From NCBI RefSeq assembly GCF_932274485.2, contig NC_065881.2, positions 88,078,724 to 88,142,723 on the forward strand: 64,000 bases of DNA, in the 5' to 3' direction. The notes under the pieces are model-generated. The model saw only the letters and a list, made by a program, of their open reading frames with translations, searched no databases and was not told where the DNA came from. This document shows positions 30,500 through 40,754 of the stretch, piece by piece. The DNA comes from Patella vulgata (lineage: Eukaryota; Mollusca; Gastropoda; Patellidae). Numbering within the stretch: the first letter of the stretch is position 1; every line of letters begins with the position of its first letter. The position numbers and the translations under genes were made by a program.

Positions 30500-31005
30500 G
30501 AGCTGTTTGGTCTTTTTTATGATGGATTATTTAGGTATGAGATTCAGATTTGTGTTAATTCATTCGTTTACGTGGACCATTCATTCATTAATTATAAGAC
30601 AGCTTATGACGCCTCAACTGTTTGTTTATTAAACTAGTAATTGTATTCCATATGCTCTTTACGTTGCTGCTAATGTCGCTAAATATAACTCGCGGATTAG
30701 ATTCGCCAGTAATTAAAGGACAGTATTATATATCAATTTTTGGTCTCCGAATGAATTTATCAGTCAGCAGAAATTCACCTGTGTATCTGTTATCGCTGGT
30801 TACTTCAGTCAGTTATATAGAAGGATAATTCGTGTTTTCCTTTTTCCTTCGTCACTTTCGTTTCTCGAAATCTTCGTCTCGCATCTATCGCAGCAATGAT
30901 CCCTGTGTTAAAATTGTATTTGGAATGTGTTGAACCAGTTGGATAATGGCTGACATCAATATTGTCCTCTAAGGATTCAATCGTTGCAACGTTGTCCTAT
31001 TTGAT
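30500..31005. other. gene-free stretch
   Basis: A 68-codon frame at 30622 starts with a hydrophobic, signal-like run but has no acceptor, donor or paralog. Not accepted. Confidence 0.4.
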
Positions 31006-31062
31006 TCTTAGCCCAGTCGTACCAGAATTGTAGGACGTTAAACCCCATTTCATTTCTATTTG
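31006..31062 (+). repeat. SINE-B 3' end fragment
   Basis: TTCTTAGCCCAGTCGTACCAG, GTAGGACGTTAAACCCCATT, TCATTTC. Confidence 0.85.
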
Positions 31063-31300
31063 ATTCATTATCTAATATCCAATGGCATAAAGTATGCGTT
31101 TGACACTCCACACAAAGACCTAGCGGAAGAAAAGGGGTATAGTGCAGGCAGTTTGCTACACGTGACGTTTTGCGCGCCCACTGACTCTTTATGGACTTGA
31201 CCCTTGCCAGGGCCGCCTACGTTTTACGATCAACAACGCCCGTGTCCTGGATAGTAAGACTGTAAACACCATTACATTCATAGAAAAGATAAGATAAGAT
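31063..31300. other. no feature seen
   Basis: Spacer. Confidence 0.35.
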
Positions 31301-31301
31301 C

Positions 31302-31658
31302 AATCTGATTAAAACACAGATCCTATTTCGTTTCGTTTTTATAGTTCAAAATTTCGTTTTACTTGTCTTCACTACACTAGGATCTGGAAAAATTGTTATT
31401 GACGGGTTCTGAATGGTGTGAGGGATTAGCCAATGAAACGGTCTGTTACGGCGAGCTTTAGGCGTGTTTTTCACGGAACTGTGGGTAATCCACTAGTAAC
31501 ATCAATGCTGATTGGTTAATCAAATGTCTGACGTCATAGGGTCAAAAGCCACTCGTATGACCTATGACCTATCGCTACAACCGGTCAGATCTTCATGTAG
31601 TGTAGGCCATCCAAAGTATAAACAGACGAAACGCAATATAGATCTGTATTTTAATCTG
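31302..31658 (+). mobile_element. MITE-M copy with both ends
   Basis: AATCTGATTAAAACACAGAT at the left; GCAATATAGATCTGTATTTT then AATCTG at the right. Contains CTGTGGGTAATCCACTAGTA and TGTCTGACGTCATAGGGTCA. It ends about 70 bases before the Tc1-type element. Confidence 0.92.
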
Positions 31659-31729
31659 CCACACACGGGAATGTAGTATTCCATAACAATTTAAAATTGG
31701 TCGCTACGTTTCCAGTCTCGAGAAATATA

Positions 31730-33256
31730 CTATTCAAAAAAAGTAGGGGATATTTGATTTTGGGGGCATAATACTAAAATATGCAAATGACTACGAAAAA
31801 AGTCACTATAGAACCTAACAGAAGAAACATTTCCAGTTACATGTGACGCCCAAACGCACCAATAGCTACCGCATGGAATGCAGGTGATGCTTGGGATCAT
31901 CATGGGGGTCCAACCCAAGATTTGCACGACTCTGACTTTGAATGTTACAGTCATTGTGGCATTGAATTCCAGGGTGGAAACATCAGTTTAATTGTTTTAG
32001 TGACCAGAAAACAAATTTTGATATGCGTCGGCTTACCCAAAATGAAAGGTTACGTGCCCTTGGCATGCTACAGATCGGCACAACACAGGCGGTTGTGGCG
32101 CGGACGATGAATGTTTCTCAGTCTGTCATAAGCAGGCTATGGTCCAGATACCGTGATACACAATCTGTACAGGACAGACCACGCTCAGGTCGACCAAGGG
32201 CGACAACTCAAGCCCAGGATCGATTTATCCGTACCTTGGCCTTGAGAAATCGTGTCATCACAGCAAATCAGATCAGCGCTCGTCTTCAAACAGACACTGG
32301 TGTGAGAGTGAGTGGCCAGACGATTCGGAATCGACTGCATAGGGGTCACCTTCGCGCCCGACGTCCTCGCGTGATCCCTTGTTTGAGAGATCATCACATT
32401 CAGGCAAGACGTCGTTGGTGTAGGGATCGTCAACACTGGGATAATCGACGCTGGAGCAATGTGATGTTTTCAGATGAGTCAAGGTTCACTGTTGATTTTT
32501 TGGACAGACGTAGGAGGGTGTGGCGTCGTCGAAACGAGCGCTTCCAAGACGTTAACGTCATCAGACATGATCGATTTGGGGGTGGTTCTGTTATGGTGTG
32601 GGGAGGCATCACTGTTGCTGGAAGAACGGCTTTACATGTTGTTGCAGGGCGTGTTACAGGCCAGTACTACCGGGACAACATCTTGGCAGTCCATGTTGTG
32701 CCGTTCGCACGACGTCATGGCCGCCGTTTCATCTTCCAGGATGACAACGCAAGATGTCACAGGGCCAGGATCGTTACAGGTTACCTCCAACAACAGAACA
32801 TCACCACATTACCTTGGCCAGCACTGAGTCCCGACCTCTCCCCCATCGAGCATGTCTGGGACATGCTTGGACAGAGGTTACGTCAACGTCAACAACGTCC
32901 TGCCAATGTCCAAGAACTTGCTGCTGCGTTGCAACAGGAATGGGACAATCTGGACCAAAATGACCTTAGACGTCTCATTAGGAGTATGCCACGTCGGATC
33001 AATGCTTGTTTGGCAAACAGAGGAGGATTTACCCGTTACTGACTTGGTTGTGATGCTGTGGTAACTTTGCTGTTTGACCCCGGGTATCATTTTACCCTTA
33101 TAATGGTCAGTCTGTGCCTTACTTAGTCTAACGATCATTTGGAATAAATCGATGAATGTGAACTTCATTTCATTTTGTCATTTGTTTCTTCGTCAGTTTC
33201 ATTAGGTGACTTTAATAACACTTAAAAATCAAATATCCCCTACTTTTTTTGAATAG
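31730..33256 (+). mobile_element. Tc1-type DNA transposon, structurally complete
   Basis: Perfect 32-base inverted ends: 31730-31761 (CTATTCAAAAAAAGTAGGGG, then ATATTTGATTTT) and 33225-33256. TA lies on both sides (31728-31729 and 33257-33258), the standard target of this superfamily; because the flanks read TATA the exact end could be two bases further out. Length 1.53 kb, with one uninterrupted transposase gene. Identical ends, an open gene and conserved catalytic motifs suggest recent activity. Confidence 0.95.
32023..33042 (+). CDS. Tc1/mariner-superfamily transposase (339 aa)
   Basis: Cut-and-paste transposase acting on the element's own inverted ends in the nucleus. Residues about 1-55 form a paired-like helix-turn-helix (TQNERLRALGMLQIG, VVARTMNVSQSVISRLW), then a basic linker SVQDRPRSGRPRATT and a second HTH (VITANQISARLQTDTGV...SGQTIRNRL). 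The catalytic domain has the expected DD34E residues: Asp in MFSDESRFTVD, Asp in FIFQDDNARCHRA, and Glu in SPDLSPIEHVWDML. GGGSVMVWGGI is the usual strand between the first two. Length 339 is normal for Tc1-type enzymes. Start: MRRLTQNERLRAL; an in-frame upstream start is not evident. No stop or frameshift, so the gene is intact. TATA-like promoter not identified. Confidence 0.96.
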   Translation: MRRLTQNERLRALGMLQIGTTQAVVARTMNVSQSVISRLWSRYRDTQSVQDRPRSGRPRATTQAQDRFIRTLALRNRVITANQISARLQTDTGVRVSGQTIRNRLHRGHLRARRPRVIPCLRDHHIQARRRWCRDRQHWDNRRWSNVMFSDESRFTVDFLDRRRRVWRRRNERFQDVNVIRHDRFGGGSVMVWGGITVAGRTALHVVAGRVTGQYYRDNILAVHVVPFARRHGRRFIFQDDNARCHRARIVTGYLQQQNITTLPWPALSPDLSPIEHVWDMLGQRLRQRQQRPANVQELAAALQQEWDNLDQNDLRRLIRSMPRRINACLANRGGFTRY

Positions 33257-33258
33257 TA

Positions 33259-33429
33259 TATTATCGGAGCGACACAAATCTTCCGACACCTAAACCAGGC
33301 AGTTATTCTACCCACAAAACGTAATCGTACCTTGCTTTTACTTGGTTGTAGAGATTACAGTACAGTAAGTAAATATTTGTTCATATAAATAAATTAATGT
33401 TTGGCTTCCGTATAAGACACCTTCTTCGT
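33259..33429. other. no feature seen
   Basis: Spacer after the transposon. Confidence 0.35.
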
Positions 33430-33487
33430 TAGTCAAGTCGGAGCAGGAAAGTGGGATGTTAAACCTCATTTTATTTCGTTTCATTTC
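33430..33487 (+). repeat. SINE-B 3' end fragment
   Basis: AGTCAAGTCGGAGCAGGAAAG, GATGTTAAACCTCATTTTATTT, CGTTTCATTTCC. Confidence 0.75.
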
Positions 33488-33584
33488 CTTATAAGACAAT
33501 AAATACCTACATAGATGTAAAATTCTGTTTCTGGATAAATCATATTTAATCGGATTAGGAATACAACAACAGGGTGTATTGAAG

Positions 33585-34010
33585 GTCGCGTCAATATTTT
33601 TATTCTAAAAATAAAACAAAGATGGTGGGCGGAAGTATGGCGAGGGGTATGCGAATAGCTCTTCAGCATTTATATTCTAAATTTAACACCAAGTAGTCGA
33701 AAGTAGGAGGGGGGGGGGGCGTACCTCGTCATTATTTATATTCTAAAAAATAACACAAAAATAGAAGGCGGGGATAACTCGTCAATTTTAATATTCTAAA
33801 AATAACACAAAGATGGTAGGCGGAAGTATGGGCAATAGGGGGGGGGGGGCGACCTCGTCAGCATTTATATTCTAAAAATAACACACCAATGTATTAATGG
33901 TTCATGGTCGCGTCAGTATTTTTGTAATTCTATAAATAACACAAAGTTGATGTACGGAAGTATGGGCTGGGGGTACCTCGCCAGCATTTATATTCTAAAA
34001 ATAACATTAA
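33585..34010. repeat. tandem repeat, ~80-95 bp drifting unit
   Basis: Five units contain TTTATATTCTAAAAATAACAC, AAAGATGGTAGGCGGAAGTATG, GGCGACCTCGTCAGCA or close variants (from about 33595, 33672, 33735, 33790, 33865 and 33925), each with a G run of varied length. Confidence 0.88.
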
Positions 34011-34800
34011 GATCATGGACGTAGGTTGGAGAAACCAGTAGTCTGGGCACAATACCAGACCTAATTTTGCGTAGAATACGATGCCGAGTGGTAATCAGTC
34101 CGCCGTTGGGGCGTTTTCGAGATATTCGGGGTCAAAGGTCAAATGGGTTCATTTGCACTGAAAGTGAATGCGCGGTCATTCTTGTATCATGAAAATAAGC
34201 TGAAAATGATCGAAAGTAATCACACTTTCAATAAAAATGTAAACTTGCTAAATTCACCTTTAGTCTTAATGACCCTGGAGGTCAAAAGGTGAAATTTATC
34301 GTTTTTGCACTAGGAAGTTTTAAAGCAATAAAATGTCAACGTAAAATATAAAAACTAAAGCGAAACCTGTTCTAATTAATAATAGGAACATTTCAAATTT
34401 ATCTTTAGGTGGTCTTAGCACCGAACATTTACTTTGGAACGTCGAAAATGATCTTGCATAACAGAACCAACACACTTTGAAACCTGTTTCAAAAATACAT
34501 AAAAACTGTCAAATCGAAATCTCTCCCATTTATTTTCACAACGATTGTTATACATAATGATACCAGTTATCTGAAAAACAATTGAATAGTTTCAGTGTTG
34601 GACTCCAGCCTGCAGGCCGCGTGGATTTCCGAGAATCCCAGTCTAGGAAAACCGACTTTAATCTGTGACGGGAAAACACTCATCTGGCGATGAGATTAAA
34701 AGTTTGCAAACTTTTTATGAGTTTTTGTGAATTTCGCTGGAACATGGACGCAGATAAAACCGACGAATGCATTGTACATAGTAGTTCACAGGATATATAT
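34011..34800. other. gene-free stretch
   Basis: No exon accepted. Contains GGGGTCAAAGGTCAAATGGG and CCCTGGAGGTCAAAAGGTGA, two nuclear-receptor-like half-site words about 135 bases apart. A dispersed repeat is possible, but no second copy lies in this window. Confidence 0.4.
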
Positions 34801-34802
34801 GA

Positions 34803-34955
34803 GAGGAAGAGAGAGGTAACGTCCACTCGAAACAAACTAGGTCATCGCGGGACTAACATGTACAACCGGGGAATCGAAACCACGCCAGTTGACTCAGTGA
34901 CAGACTTTATGATACAGCGCGCACGTGCTAACCATTCAGCCACCATTCAGCGGAC
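34803..34955 (-). repeat. SINE-A, internally deleted, antisense
   Basis: GAGAGGTAACGTCCACTCGAAAC, GGTCATCGCGGGACTAACATG, then directly the head half TACAACCGGGGAATCGAAACC to GTGCTAACCATTCAGCCACC. The core between is lost. Confidence 0.9.
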
Positions 34956-34956
34956 T

Positions 34957-35105
34957 GTATCATAAGGTCTGTCATCGGGTCAACTGGCATGGTTTCGATT
35001 TCCCGGTTGTACGCTAAAGTCCCCTACGCGCAAGCGAATTATTGAATTTTAATAATCAAACCTAGTTTGTGTCGAGTGAACGTTAAAACCATCTCTCTCT
35101 CTCTT
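34957..35105 (+). repeat. SINE-A, internally deleted, head-to-head with previous
   Basis: ACTGTATCATAAGGTCTGTCATC, GGTTTCGATTTCCCGGTTGTAC, joined at once to GCTAAAGTCCCCTACGCGC and on to the CT tail. With the antisense copy just before it this makes a near palindrome of about 300 bases centred near 34956. Confidence 0.9.
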
Positions 35106-35870
35106 TCCCCTTTTTATAAAATGAAAGTCGATGACACCACGAAAAGGAAACCATTTTATTAAAAAATACGTTTCTCGACTTAAAAGCCAATAAGAAACAA
35201 TTGGCCATTAGCTTCATTAATTTTCTTAAATCTATCCCATGATTATCTTCCACTCATTGTTCATAAATTGAACCCATATACTACAGATTAACACACGTGT
35301 ATACATGTTTTCTATTAGTTAACGATATACTATGTACCCATAGACAATGTTAACTATAGCCAATTAAAACCACAGTGTTACTATGTAAATATGTATAAAT
35401 ATACTATACTTTCCATCTTTATACAATGACTTTAATTTTTGAATAGTCCCAAGACGGACGAAAAGTACTTTAAAATGTTAAAATGTTATTAAACCAGTGT
35501 TGAAATCGGTTTGTGTCGGCATATCTTTTTTTTATCTTTCCATCATTTACCATGAAACAAAGTAGTGCAGCCTTGCAGGTGTGCTATATATATATATATA
35601 TATATATCTCACACGCGGAAATCAATCAACGCTTTCTTTTTAAGATACCATTAGAAAAAATAGGATTAGTTTTATCTGTAAAGATTAAAGGTAATTACTC
35701 TGTGCTGAATTAAACATCAGTCTCTCTGTCTCTGTCTCTCACACTACTCATAACAAACTATACAGTTTTATAAATACAACCGTACCAGACAACTACTATA
35801 TATATGGGGACCTTTCACCAAGCCTACGTTAAAACCGAAAGCTTGTATTTTGATGGGGTAACCCAAAGCG
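35106..35870. other. gene-free stretch
   Basis: AT-rich; short (AT)n tract at 35584-35608; a CTCTGTCTCTC tract near 35723. No exon. Confidence 0.4.
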
Positions 35871-35877
35871 ATTACAT

Positions 35878-36988
35878 GTCATTTCGGTCCCGCGTCATTT
35901 CGGACTTACGTCATTTCGGACTCCAAAAAATATGTCCTCGACATTTCGGACTCGGGTAGGTGACGTTTCGGACTTGAGTAGATGACGTTTCGGACTCGGG
36001 TAGATGACCTTTCGGACTCGGGTATAGAACATAGAATTATAGAACACTGACGTCAATTTACTTTATAAACTATTATATTTATTAACATAGCATAAAACGA
36101 TAACAGCGATTTATACAGCGATTTATAACAACGGGAACATTTATTTGATGAAATAATAGCTTCTGTCGGATATTCATTTATAACAACGGGAACATTTATT
36201 TGATGAAATAATAGCTTCAGTCGGGTATGTATTTATAAAACAATCAATTATTGTACATAGCATTTATATAACAACGTGAATATTTATTTGATGAAATAAT
36301 AGCTTCAATAATTAATTATTATACGAACATAGCATTTATAACAACGGTAATGTTTATTTGATTAGCTTTAGTCGGGTATTCGTTTATTTTATGAAATATT
36401 TTTTTTTATTTTTCCATTTCAGTTTTCCATTTTAATTGTCCAATTACTAGAGTTTTTCACTGTTTTTAGTTGTTTGGAGGGCCATACAAATTGCTGATTT
36501 TAGTTGGGAGGCATGCCATACAAATGGCTAATTTTTCTTAACAGTCGACTGGTACTTAATTCTTGGTTGTTGTAATCTTCCCATAACTTAAACAGTTGAC
36601 CCTCTATGTGACGATACCGGGTTCTCTGGTGTCGCCAAAGCGATCCCTCGGACATCATTGTGATATCAAGGGGTATCTTTTCTGCTTCTGTGAACAATTC
36701 GCATATCAATAGGTAAAAAGGCACCGGACCCCTGGCGTTCACCCGTGAATCTAGTCGGTTGTGTCAACCCTCAACATCGTTGTTGGTTCTAACAGGTTTC
36801 ATGAAAACGCACCAATCTTCTATAGGGAAGAGTCTCGATCTGATCCACGTGTCCTCTACATATTGTAAGATCGGTTGTAATTGTTCCGGACACCTTCCGT
36901 ATAAATGGGCAAACATGTCAGCAATGTGTTCTTCTGGTAGGAAGGGTAGAGCCATTATTTTTCATAATGACGCGGGACCGAAATGACG
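35878..36988 (-). mobile_element. MULE-type DNA transposon remnant
   Basis: Perfect 22-base inverted ends: GTCATTTCGGTCCCGCGTCA+TT at 35878-35899 and its complement at 36966-36987. Inside the left end are subterminal tandem units GACGTTTCGGACTCGGGTAG (35895-36020) and a larger tandem of ACGGGAACATTTATTTGATG, AAATAATAGCTTC (36080-36370). The right half holds the C-terminal part of a transposase on the minus strand. No 9-bp target duplication is obvious. Confidence 0.75.
36500..36955 (-). pseudogene. MULE/FLYWCH-type transposase, C-terminal fragment
   Basis: One minus frame reads ALPFLPEEHIADMFAHLYG, VEDTWIRSRLFPIEDWCVF, RTNNDVEG, then a TGA stop (36764-36766) where relatives carry Trp, then HNRLDSRVNARGPVPFYLLI and on to LLRKISHLYGMPPN and a natural stop. 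WIRSRLFPIEDWCVF with RTNNDVEGWH is the signature I know from the C-terminal region of MULE transposases that accompany FLYWCH zinc fingers in invertebrates. About 150 residues remain; the FLYWCH domain and the catalytic core are missing. With one nonsense change and a lost 5' part it cannot make a working enzyme. Family assignment rests on memory of the motif. Confidence 0.75.
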
Positions 36989-36990
36989 TG

Positions 36991-37299
36991 CTACCCCCAA
37001 AGCTTCATCCTGATCGAAGTTGAACATATCTACGAGTTTCACACGCAGATATATCACGTTTTATTGAATCGAATATTTTTGGTTCAGCTCTTGTATGTAA
37101 TCATGTGTATCCATTTTATACAGAATTTATGTATTCTAAATTACTCCACAATGCACTGTGTCCGTACAGTCGGGAAGTTGACTAACGAACGGCTTACACG
37201 GATTCCAATTTATTGGACGGTGTAACAATTGGGTTACAAGCTTATCGAATTGATTTTAAATTATTTAATTAATTACACTCGATTTCAGTTAAAAGGAAT
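36991..37299. other. gene-free stretch
   Basis: No exon or repeat recognised. Confidence 0.4.
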
Positions 37300-37530
37300 T
37301 GACCGCATTACATAATTACAATAACACGACGGCTAGCCTTAATCTATGTCTCAATTCAGCCATCAATTCTAATTTTGTGAATTCCGTCTTTTCATTCATA
37401 GATTAGAGCGGTGTCTATCTGATGGCAAGTCTAACTAGCAACCCGCTATAAATCTCAGTCCGTCTGATCCGTGCATTCATTCAGTAATTTGGTTCTCAAG
37501 TCGTTCAATGCTATGTAATTACAATACTTC
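37300..37530. repeat. repeat R9, copy 1
   Basis: Shares with 41985-42200 the ordered words CTTAATCT-TGTCTC, TGATTCTAATT-TGTGAATTCC, CATAGATTAGAGCGGTGTC, TCAGTCCGTCTGATCCGT, CATTCATTCAGTAATTT and GTAATTA at the outer edges. About 220 bp, non-coding, MITE-like size. Confidence 0.8.
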
Positions 37531-37663
37531 CAACCAACTGTAGAGATAAAGCCAGTGGATTACCACGTAAATAAGTCGAGGTTCACCGTAAGCTTGAACT
37601 AGATAGAATACAAATTAATTTACAATCTACCCTTGGTGAGAAAGCCAGGAGCAGAGAGATGGA

Positions 37664-37850
37664 ATGAAATGAAACGGGGTTTAACGTCCCACTGTTCTGC
37701 TCCGAAATGGGCTACTGAAAACGGGCATACGCCATACAATGTGCTATTAATGAAATTTTGCCCGGACAGCGGCACTACGGCCTACTCTTATATCGAATTC
37801 CAATTGTCAAGGGATATTTTACGTGCACGCCCATGTGTCCCAACGTTGAG
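37664..37850 (-). repeat. SINE-B, 3' half, antisense
   Basis: GAAATGAAACGGGGTTTAACG, full series to TTTACGTGCACGCCCATGTG, then breaks off. Confidence 0.92.
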
Positions 37851-37865
37851 ATGTAAAAAAGGTTA

Positions 37866-38070
37866 GGACACGTGATTGTTGGTGAGATTGTATGTCCAGG
37901 GTTAGGGATAGGGTTGGGATTAGCGCTACCCCCGTTTACATCTCGTGACCTATGACGACAAACTGAGCTGGCCTTATCATTTAGCACTAACTCTACGTCT
38001 ACCTATGAAACTTACAATACATAAGATCCGTAATAATCCGAATCTGAAACTAATAACTGTATTTCGGGGG
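37866..38070. other. no feature seen
   Basis: Spacer. Confidence 0.35.
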
Positions 38071-38071
38071 A

Positions 38072-38212
38072 TTGGATGGGCTAGTGGTTTAGCGCATGTG
38101 CGTTAGATCATAAAGTCTGCCATTGAGACAAGTGACGTGTTTTCAAGGCCACCCCATTGAAATAAAAACTTAACCACATGTTAATCCCAAAATGATCTAG
38201 TTTGTACATGTC
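38072..38212 (+). repeat. SINE-A, internally deleted
   Basis: GGATGGGCTAGTGGTTTAGCGC head, ATAAAGTCTGCCATTGAGAC, then a jump to CATTGAAATAAAAACTTAACC and ATGATCTAGTTTGTAC. Confidence 0.75.
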
Positions 38213-38309
38213 ACATTTGTATTAGAGGACCAACACGACAATGGGTGTGTATGTCCATACTAATATTTGTGACTGTCGTTTGTCTGTCTGTATGTCTGTC
38301 TGTTCAGAG

Positions 38310-38440
38310 TTGGCGGCTACGCTAGCGCTGATATTTTGTGTATAGGGGTAGCTCAGATCGGGCAGTAACATAGGCCTGGTGGTGATTGACTACCATTTCC
38401 GGTTTCGGTGTTATGCTACTTCCGGTGCATGCCCTCACCC
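38310..38440 (+). repeat. repeat R7, copy 2
   Basis: TTCAGAGTTGGCGGCTACGC, TAGGGGTAGCTCAGATCGGG, CAGTAACATAGGCCTGGTGG, ACTACCATTTCCGG parallel the copy in intron 2 of the secreted-protein gene. A GTCTGTCTGTATGTCTGTCTG tract precedes it. Confidence 0.65.
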
Positions 38441-39272
38441 GTGCTAGGCTGGTTCAAAAGCTACACATAGAGATAAAGGGACCAGTGGCTGATTATAACG
38501 AACTGAAAAGTGAACTAATACAAAATGTGTTACGAAAGCATTGTGGCATTTGCTTAATACTTTTCTTTCTAGGTCAATTTCTATAGATTTCAAAGGCCAA
38601 ATCTGTATTTTAAACAAGAAGAGGTTACCTCGTGTATACAGTGCTACGAGGATGCGTTTGCCTGCTTTTAATATGTTTTGTGCGTGTACAGGTGACCATT
38701 GGTCTGTCGTCCGTTCCAAACAACTAAATAAAATCTTCAATGTCAGCCCTACGGACGACACCCGTGACAACTGGCTAAAGTAAAGCGAAATTAAAAAAAA
38801 AAATCTTTTAATATATTGACACATTTATATGGAATACAATTTTATTCTTAGGGACCTTTCATACATAACTCTAGAGCCTACCTCACTTGACCCCACCCTT
38901 CAACAAATCATTCGAGAGTGTCATTTGCACTTTGATATAGTTATTATCTCGTTTTTAAATTTAACAAGCATGAATCGAACAGGGGGTTCATCCATAGTTT
39001 ACACTAACTATTACGTGTTATAGTCATGACATATTTTTGTATATAATTTGGTTTAAAAAAAAGTATTTATTCAGAATTCTTATATATGACCATAAAGGGA
39101 ATTAGAACTAGTGGGAATGTCTGGGAACACCATGGTATATTTTATCTATTGGAGATACAATCGTGGTATATAGATTGAATGAATTATATATCATCAAAAT
39201 AATATATTGTTGATATAACGGCCAGATAGGATAAATCATTTATTCTCGGTATCTAATAATAACTATAGGTGG
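38441..39272. other. gene-free stretch
   Basis: Frames on both strands at 38444-38824 lack splice context or recognisable features. No exon accepted. Confidence 0.4.
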
Positions 39273-39274
39273 GG

Positions 39275-39575
39275 AAATGAAATGGAAATGAGGTTTAATA
39301 ACCTCCTACTGTTCTGTCCTGACTGGAATAACGAAGAATGGCGTACGCCCTACAGTGCACTATGAGGGATATTTCCCCGAATAGCCGCACTACAGCCTAC
39401 TCATATCGAATTTCATCCGTCAAGGGTTCTTTAACGCACGCTTCAATTTGTACATGTGACCTCGGTTTCCCTTGCCTCACAATCGCGATAAGCATTTTTA
39501 TCTAACACAATAATGGAACACGTGACCTCCAGGTTAGCGAACCAACGTCTTACCCATTGAGCGACCTCGTCTCCG
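39275..39575 (-). repeat. SINE-B, older full-length copy, antisense
   Basis: GAAATGAAATGGAAATGAGG, TACTGTTCTGTCCTGACTGG, CTATGAGGGATATTTCCCC, TCGAATTTCATCCGTCAAGG, antisense head GACCTCCAGGTTAGCGAACC and GTCTTACCCATTGAGCGACC. Confidence 0.88.
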
Positions 39576-39695
39576 CGTAGACAGAAAACCTCAGTGTAAA
39601 GAGAAATACGCGATAAAGGAAATAATAACACTTTAATTATACGTCTGTATTTTGCAATTGTCTACAACATCTGATATCGCTTGTTAATTGCTCTG

Positions 39696-39987
39696 TTAAA
39701 TGGCCGAATGGTTAGCGCGTGCGCGCTGTATTCGAAGGTCTATCATTGAGCAAACTGGCGTGATTTCGATTACCCGGTTGTACGTGACAAGGAGTAGGGT
39801 CGCCTGTCAAACCTCGTGGGTTTTCTCCGGATCCTCCGGTTTACTCCCACTGCTAAAGGTCTCTACGCGCTAGCGAATTATTAAAATAAAAATGAACCAT
39901 ATGTTAGTCCCGAAATGACCTAGGTTGTGTCGAGTGGACGTTAAACCCATCTCTCTCTCTCTCTCTCTCTCTCTCGCTCTCCCCTTA
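39696..39987 (+). repeat. SINE-A, full-length reference copy
   Basis: The best complete copy: box-A-like TGGCCGAATGGTTAGCGCG, box-B-like GATTTCGATTACCCGGTTG, GTAGGGTCGCCTGTCAAACC, core GGGTTTTCTCCGGATCCTCC, AATGAACCATATGTTAGTCC, GTGGACGTTAAACCC and a CT tail of 24 bases ending in CGCTCTCC. The head resembles a tRNA, and a shared metazoan SINE core is possible. Confidence 0.95.
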
Positions 39988-40752
39988 TTTAACAGTATCT
40001 AACATGCTTGACTACACGGGTCGGTTACCCATTCGCAGATTCATAGATTATGTAATTCGCCCACCGACCGGGAGTCCGGAGAAGGCGTATATAGCTTGGT
40101 TGAATATTGTTAGCGCTGCGGGACGGATGACATTTAACTAGGAATGACACACATGACAGCAGGGTCAATTAGCCAGGCTAGTACAGTACGGATGACATTA
40201 TATCCAATTGTATTTCATAGAATAAAGCTGACAAAAGCATCTTATCATCCTAGAGTACATAACATCCAGACACCACTGATCGCCATTCCGTTTCTAGACA
40301 TATTTATATATGTGAAGAGCCCCGGGGAAGAACGATCTATGTCACTTTTTCAACGGACCCCAGTTAATGGCGCCATCTGGTTGCAAATTGTATAAGCTTT
40401 CTGTAGAACAATCAATTTCAGGTTAAAACGATCGGAATCACATCGAACCAAGGCCCTTCTGAAATGACTTCCCGGACAAATACGTCCATCGCACCCTTTA
40501 TTTGACCTTAATTTGGCTGAAAAGTGGAAGTCAGTTGTTTTACTGGTAATTATGATTCGTATTAAACTTCATTTTGAAGTTGAAATTAAACCCACTCGTT
40601 GTTCTGTTCGCGTCAAGCATTCTCGTCCAAAAGACTGTTTTCCCTTTTATTCGAAAAGACAAAAATGTGACTTCCCCTGGACTCTTCATATACTTAATGA
40701 TATTTATTTACAAAGGGCATAATTCCACACCTTGACACTCCTCTTCTTGTAG
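39988..40752. other. gene-free stretch
   Basis: A 69-codon frame at 40513-40722 (Lys/Arg/Phe-rich) has no support. Nothing else recognised. Confidence 0.4.
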
Positions 40753-40754
40753 GG

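Noticed and set aside
30622-30828. 68-codon frame with a signal-peptide-like start
   Set aside because: Hydrophobic by AT-rich chance; no acceptor or donor, no paralog and no continuation.
32474-33064. Other-frame and opposite-strand open frames inside the Tc1-type element
   Set aside because: They overlap the transposase, which alone has the family motifs.
36080-36370. CRISPR-like regularly spaced repeats
   Set aside because: Units are contiguous, drifting tandem repeats inside a DNA transposon of an animal genome; no unique spacers.
39698-39780. tRNA-gene-like A and B boxes at many places
   Set aside because: They are heads of SINE-A and SINE-B: they recur in dozens of copies, are always joined to the same SINE bodies, and do not fold into a full cloverleaf.
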